Shown here: positions 15,717 through 18,888 of the stretch, in pieces
Layout of the letters: the number at the start of each line of letters is the position of its first letter
How positions within the stretch are numbered: position 1 is the stretch's first letter
Origin: Oscillospiraceae bacterium
GTDB taxonomy: Bacteria > Bacillota_A > Clostridia > Oscillospirales > Oscillospiraceae
Assembly: GCA_902789835.1 (NCBI GenBank)
Contig: CADAPN010000022.1
Location: forward strand, 1 to 18,888
DNA length: 18,888 bases
Direction of reading: 5' to 3'
The notes under the pieces: model-generated
Told to the model about the DNA's origin: nothing
What the model saw: the letters and a program-made list of their open reading frames with translations, nothing else
The model's database searches: none
Translations under genes and position numbers: made by a program

Positions 15717-16301
15717 ATGGAAGAGAAACTGTTGTTCTGCCTGAACAGCATTCTGTTCGGCGTCGGGCTTGCGATGGACGCCTTTTCCGTCTCCATGGCC
15801 AACGGCCTTCATGAGCCCCGGATGAAAACGGAGAGAATGTGCCTGATCGCCGGAACGTTCGGCGTGTTTCAGGTCCTGATGCCCCTGCTGGGCTGGGCCT
15901 GTGTTCATACCATTGCGGAGCTGTTCGAGGGCTTTCATCGCCTGATCCCCTGGATTGCCCTGCTGCTTCTGGGCTATATCGGAGGCAAAATGCTTCTGGA
16001 GGGCCTTCGGGGAGAAGGCGGCGATGCCGAACCCGCCGCGGTGGGCTTGGGCGGCCTGCTTCTGCAGGGCGTCGCGACCTCCATTGACGCGCTCTCGGTG
16101 GGCTTCACCATTGCCGATTTCAGCTGGACCGCGGCGATGACGGAGGCGCTGATCATCGGACTTGTGACCTTCGGCCTCTGCATGGCGGGGCTGAGAATCG
16201 GAAAACACTTCGGAACGAAGCTCGCCGGAAAGGCCTCCGTGCTCGGCGGCGTCATCCTGATCGGGATCGGGCTGGAAATCTTTCTGAAAGGGATTTTGTG
16301 A
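15717..16301 (+). CDS. mntP: Manganese efflux pump MntP
   Basis: A 194-residue inner-membrane protein of the MntP (YebN/DUF204) family, which exports Mn2+. Seen: six likely membrane spans arranged as two similar halves, each with the family acidic motif: GLAMDAF at 18-23 region (Asp21) and ATSIDALSVG at 120-129 (Asp124). An earlier in-frame ATG at 15669 lies inside the promoter; the ATG at 15717 follows AGGGGGAAGAGAGG and gives the usual family length of about 190. It is divergent from recJ and followed, after 75 bases with its own promoter, by moaC. How it is regulated is not visible. Confidence 0.93.
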   Translation: MEEKLLFCLNSILFGVGLAMDAFSVSMANGLHEPRMKTERMCLIAGTFGVFQVLMPLLGWACVHTIAELFEGFHRLIPWIALLLLGYIGGKMLLEGLRGEGGDAEPAAVGLGGLLLQGVATSIDALSVGFTIADFSWTAAMTEALIIGLVTFGLCMAGLRIGKHFGTKLAGKASVLGGVILIGIGLEIFLKGIL

Positions 16302-16311
16302 ACCGCGGGTA

Positions 16312-16340
16312 TGGCAATTCGTGCCGCGCTGTGATATACT
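16312..16340 (+). promoter_or_regulatory. Promoter of moaC
   Basis: TATACT (16335-16340) is preceded by TGA, making an extended -10 (TGnTATACT). A weak -35 TGGCAA (16312-16317) lies 17 bases upstream. Expected start is near 16347. Confidence 0.6.
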
Positions 16341-16376
16341 TTTTGTAAAACACAGGGAAGAAAGGGCGTGTCGGGG

Positions 16377-16862
16377 ATGGAGTTTACCCATTTTGACGAC
16401 CGGGGAAATGCCAGAATGGTGGATGTCTCCGGGAAAGAAATCACGGCCAGAACCGCGGTTGCCGAGGGAACGATCCAGGTCAGTCCGGAGGTCTTTCAGG
16501 CGATCGAGCAGAAGACCGTCAAGAAGGGCGATGTCCTGACGGTGGCGCAGGTGGCGGGGATTCTGGGCTGCAAGCGCACCTCGGAGCTGATCCCGATGTG
16601 CCATCTGCTGAATCTCACAAACGCGACGCTTACATTTGAGCTCCTGCCGGAAAGCTGCGAGGTGCGGGCCCTCTGCACCGTGAAGACCGAGGGCAAAACC
16701 GGCGTCGAGATGGAAGCGCTGACCGGGGTTTCCGTGGCGCTGCTGACCGTGTATGACATGTGCAAGGCCATTGACAAGCGCATGGTCATGAAGGAAATCC
16801 ACCTTGTCGAGAAGCACGGCGGGAAGAGCGGAGACTTCTTCTTTCAGGAGGACAGGGGATGA
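16377..16862 (+). CDS. moaC: Cyclic pyranopterin monophosphate synthase MoaC
   Basis: A 161-residue protein, the same length as E. coli MoaC, which converts the MoaA product to cyclic pyranopterin monophosphate in molybdenum cofactor synthesis. Seen: [16 protein letters not shown] at the N-terminus, [12 protein letters not shown] with His76, [19 protein letters not shown] with Asp127, Lys130 of DMCKA, and the C-terminal KHGGKSG. The ATG at 16377 was preferred over the GTG at 16368 because AAAGGG (16361-16366) is well spaced only for the ATG. No other moa, mog or moe gene is present nearby, so the rest of the pathway must be elsewhere. A 16-codon ATGA-overlapping reading frame follows but is not supported as a gene. 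Confidence 0.95.
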   Translation: MEFTHFDDRGNARMVDVSGKEITARTAVAEGTIQVSPEVFQAIEQKTVKKGDVLTVAQVAGILGCKRTSELIPMCHLLNLTNATLTFELLPESCEVRALCTVKTEGKTGVEMEALTGVSVALLTVYDMCKAIDKRMVMKEIHLVEKHGGKSGDFFFQEDRG

Positions 16863-16963
16863 AACTGATCTGGAACTGGCCGGGGGCGCGCTGGCGGCGC
16901 TTTCCATGAAATGGAACGAGGACCTCTGGAAGCCGAATAAACAATAGGAAAAGCATCAGAAAA

Positions 16964-16995
16964 GCGGAGTCGCGTCAGACTCCGCCGATTTTTTT
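16964..16995. terminator. Terminator shared by moaC and mutY
   Basis: Stem GCGGAGTC (16964-16971) and GACTCCGC (16978-16985), loop GCGTCA, followed on the plus strand by a run of seven T (16989-16995). On the minus strand the stem is followed by a short TTTT. The mutY stop codon (16975-16977) lies in the loop. Confidence 0.85.
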
Positions 16996-18033
16996 CTGAA
17001 ACACGCGAAAGGCCGTGGGCAGGGAATAGTCCCGGGAGATCTCCTCCGGGGTCTTCCAGAGGAAGAAGGGCGATTCGCTGTCACAGTCGACAAGAAAGCC
17101 GGTCATATGCCACTCCACATGGGTGAAGACATGCTTTGCACGGCCAAAGGGCTCGGCCCGGCGCGGCGCGGCCTCCCAGCCGGAGGCGAGGGCGAGAACG
17201 GCTTCTTCCGTGAGGCGGCCGTCCGCGTTGGGAAACTCCCACAGGCCTGCCAGCATGCCGCTGCCGGGGCGCTTGCGGATGGCATACCGCGTGCCGCAGC
17301 GAAAAAGAAGCACGGTCCTGTCCTCGATGCGCCGCGGCTTTTTGACCGCCTTGACCGGATAGGAGAGCTCTTTTCCCTCTTGATGGGCGAGACAGAGCCC
17401 GCGGAGCGGACAGCGCTCGCAGAGCGGAGAACCGTTCGGCAGACAGACCGTTTCACCCAGCTCCATGATCCCCTCGGTCAGCAGAGCGGCGTCGTCTCCA
17501 CTGGGATAGTGCGCGCGCAGAAGCTCGGTCACGGCGCGTTTGGTCGCGGGTGCGGCGATGTCATCGGCGCAGGCGAGAAGCCGGGTCATCACGCGCAGAA
17601 CATTTCCGTCCACCGCCGGCTCCGGCAGACCGAAGGAGATGGACGCGATGGAGCCCGCGGTATAGTCCCCGATCCCGGGGAGCTTCCGAAGCTCGGCCGC
17701 CGAAGCGGGCAGCTCACCGCCGTAGTGTTCCATGAGGAGAAGGGCGGCTTTTTTGAGATTGCGGGCGCGGCTGTAATAGCCGAGACCCTCCCAGAGCTTC
17801 AGCAGGCGGTCCTCGGGAACGGCGGCCAGCGCCGAAACATCCGGAAGCTCTCGAAGAAAGCGCTCGTAATAGGGGATCACGGCTTCGATGCGCGTCTGCT
17901 GCAGCATGATTTCGGCGATCCAGGTATGGTAGGGGGTGGGATCCTGTCGCCAGGGCAGGAGCCTGCGGCCGGCGGAATACCATTCCGGAATCAGAGAGAC
18001 GGCGTCGGGAAGACGCTCCGTGTTTTCGATCAT
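16975..18033 (-). CDS. mutY: Adenine DNA glycosylase MutY
   Basis: A 352-residue base-excision repair enzyme that removes adenine paired with 8-oxoguanine. Seen: WIAEIMLQQT with catalytic Glu41; the helix-hairpin-helix LPGIGDYTAGSIA at 118-130; VDGNVLRV with catalytic Asp142; four cysteines for the 4Fe-4S cluster at 197, 205, 208 and 214; and a C-terminal Nudix-like domain with FTHVEWHM for 8-oxoguanine recognition. The cysteine spacing is C-x7-C-x2-C-x5-C, one residue longer in the first loop than in E. coli. An in-frame start at 18114 was rejected because a good promoter (18053-18081) lies downstream of it; the ATG at 18031-18033 gives a leader of about 13 bases. It converges on moaC and is divergent from the thiol protein gene. 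Confidence 0.95.
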   Translation of the reverse strand: MIENTERLPDAVSLIPEWYSAGRRLLPWRQDPTPYHTWIAEIMLQQTRIEAVIPYYERFLRELPDVSALAAVPEDRLLKLWEGLGYYSRARNLKKAALLLMEHYGGELPASAAELRKLPGIGDYTAGSIASISFGLPEPAVDGNVLRVMTRLLACADDIAAPATKRAVTELLRAHYPSGDDAALLTEGIMELGETVCLPNGSPLCERCPLRGLCLAHQEGKELSYPVKAVKKPRRIEDRTVLLFRCGTRYAIRKRPGSGMLAGLWEFPNADGRLTEEAVLALASGWEAAPRRAEPFGRAKHVFTHVEWHMTGFLVDCDSESPFFLWKTPEEISRDYSLPTAFRVFQKKIGGV

Positions 18034-18052
18034 GTAAGCATCACCGTGGGTG

Positions 18053-18081
18053 ATTATAGCGCAGAACGGATAATTTGTCAC
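18053..18081 (-). promoter_or_regulatory. Promoter of mutY
   Basis: On the minus strand GTGACA (18076-18081) and TATAAT (18053-18058) are separated by 17 bases. Expected start near 18046 fixes the mutY start codon at 18033. Confidence 0.75.
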
Positions 18082-18107
18082 GCCCGGAAGGAAAGAGAGA
18101 CCGATCC

Positions 18108-18137
18108 TTGACATCGCGCCTGCAGGAGTTGTAAAAT
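18108..18137 (+). promoter_or_regulatory. Promoter of the thioredoxin-like protein gene
   Basis: TTGACA (18108-18113) and TAAAAT (18132-18137) with an 18-base spacer, giving a start near 18144. It is back to back with the mutY promoter, about 26 bases away. Confidence 0.7.
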
Positions 18138-18169
18138 ATTACTGATTTCTATAGAAAGGAAAGGGAAAA

Positions 18170-18888
18170 ATGAAAAAGATCATCGCACTGATTTTGACAC
18201 TTGTTGTACTCACGGCGCTGCTGACCGTCCCGGCCATGGCAGAGGAAACCATCTCCATCGATTTCGAGGGAGTCGGGGTGACGCTGGAAGTGCCCCAGGC
18301 TTTCCAAGAGACCAAGGGTGTCCTTGACGCCGGAGACGGCAACGAGCTGGGTTATAATACCGGCTGGTATTATATGGAAATGGACTACGTTGCCATGTCG
18401 ATGGACGAATACATCGATTTGATGAACAAGGACGAATGGACTGAAGAGGATCAGGATAACTACCGTGCCAGCATGGGCAACCTCTTTATGATGTTCAGCG
18501 TGGCCCCCACCACCAGCTTGGAAAAAATGGCCGACTATCTTGCGACCATGGGCATGACCCTGAATATGGATGATGTGACCGAGATCGGAGAGGCAGACGG
18601 CTATACCTTCTATCTTTTCCAGGATCTTGACGATGACATCAGCGCGTTCCGCCCCGAGTTTGCCGAGGAGTTTACGTCTCTGCGGGCCATGGTTCCGGAG
18701 ATCGCTGCCGGCGCGACGCTCTATGTCCCCGCAAAGCCCTATGCCGATGTGATCGGCAAGACCCTGACCTTCACGACCACAGACGTCGAAGGCAACCCCG
18801 TCACCAGCGAGGAGCTTTTCGGACAGCACGAGATCACCATGCTGAATCTCTGGACAAGCCAGTGCCACTTCTGCATCGAAGAGCTGCC
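18170..18888 (+). CDS. Exported protein with C-terminal thioredoxin-like (TlpA/ResA type) domain, 3' end outside window
   Basis: 239 codons are present. A signal peptide covers residues 1-24, with a probable cleavage site AMA|EE and no lipobox. Residues 25 to about 195 form a domain I do not recognise, acidic and very rich in Met (12 between 69 and 133). From about 200 the sequence matches the start of a TlpA/ResA-like thiol-disulfide oxidoreductase: FTTTDVEGNPVTSEELFG, then MLNLWTSQCHFCIEEL, where Cys232-His-Phe-Cys235 takes the place of the usual CGPC. It probably works outside the membrane as a thiol reductase or oxidase. AAAGGAAAGG precedes the ATG. The rest of the thioredoxin fold lies beyond the window, so completeness is unknown. 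Confidence 0.85.
   Translation, partial: MKKIIALILTLVVLTALLTVPAMAEETISIDFEGVGVTLEVPQAFQETKGVLDAGDGNELGYNTGWYYMEMDYVAMSMDEYIDLMNKDEWTEEDQDNYRASMGNLFMMFSVAPTTSLEKMADYLATMGMTLNMDDVTEIGEADGYTFYLFQDLDDDISAFRPEFAEEFTSLRAMVPEIAAGATLYVPAKPYADVIGKTLTFTTTDVEGNPVTSEELFGQHEITMLNLWTSQCHFCIEEL

Noticed and set aside
15558..16907. 449-codon minus-strand frame covering mntP and moaC
   Set aside because: It crosses two well-identified plus-strand genes and their promoters, and shows no domain.
18034..18114. 27-codon N-terminal extension of MutY
   Set aside because: A good promoter at 18053-18081 lies inside it and no ribosome binding site precedes its ATG.
18149..18868. 239-codon minus-strand frame
   Set aside because: Antisense to the exported thioredoxin-like protein, which has a promoter, ribosome binding site and signal peptide.

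Overview
The window looks like a chromosomal segment of a Gram-positive anaerobe of the Clostridia (Bacillota), possibly of the Oscillospirales/gut or rumen type. This is inferred from strong AGGAGG-like ribosome binding sites, the recJ-relA-MBL hydrolase gene order, a clostridial-type cellobiose phosphorylase and a GC-rich coding style. No rRNA, tRNA, CRISPR array, insertion sequence or phage gene was seen. The species cannot be read from the sequence.

Region 1 (1-8522) is a cello-oligosaccharide/beta-glucoside utilisation locus built around a 504-base A/T-rich divergent control region (5583-6086). Leftwards run a LacI-family regulator, a CUT1 sugar-binding protein with its own promoter, two permeases and a cytosolic GH3 beta-glycosidase cut by the window edge. 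Rightwards runs a GH94 cellobiose phosphorylase. Imported beta-glucosides could therefore be hydrolysed (GH3) or phosphorolysed to glucose 1-phosphate plus glucose (GH94). The transporter ATPase is missing, which implies a shared ATPase elsewhere. Hairpins between binding protein and permeases, and between permeases and GH3, probably grade expression along the operon. The GH94 promoter carries two overlapping central-CG palindromes between the -10 and the Shine-Dalgarno sequence, a good LacI-type operator. The control region also holds other repeated motifs.

Region 2 (8563-15599, minus strand) is one probable five-gene operon from a promoter at 15571-15599: recJ (ssDNA exonuclease), relA (ppGpp synthetase/hydrolase), an MBL-fold hydrolase, a sugar-nucleotide-type nucleotidyltransferase and galE. 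It ends at a 22-bp hairpin terminator shared with the convergent GH94 gene. The last two genes could carry glucose 1-phosphate on to UDP-glucose and UDP-galactose, which would link physically to the phosphorylase next door; this is inference.

Region 3 (15650-16995, plus strand) has mntP (manganese efflux) and moaC (molybdopterin synthesis), each with its own recognisable promoter. Region 4 has mutY (minus), whose stop codon lies in the loop of the terminator shared with moaC, and a divergent exported, methionine-rich protein with a thioredoxin-like C-terminal domain cut by the window end. Most of the window is conventional. The parts that merit a second look are the 5583-6086 control region, the binding protein without a lipobox, the nucleotidyltransferase-galE pair behind relA, and the Met-rich thiol protein.
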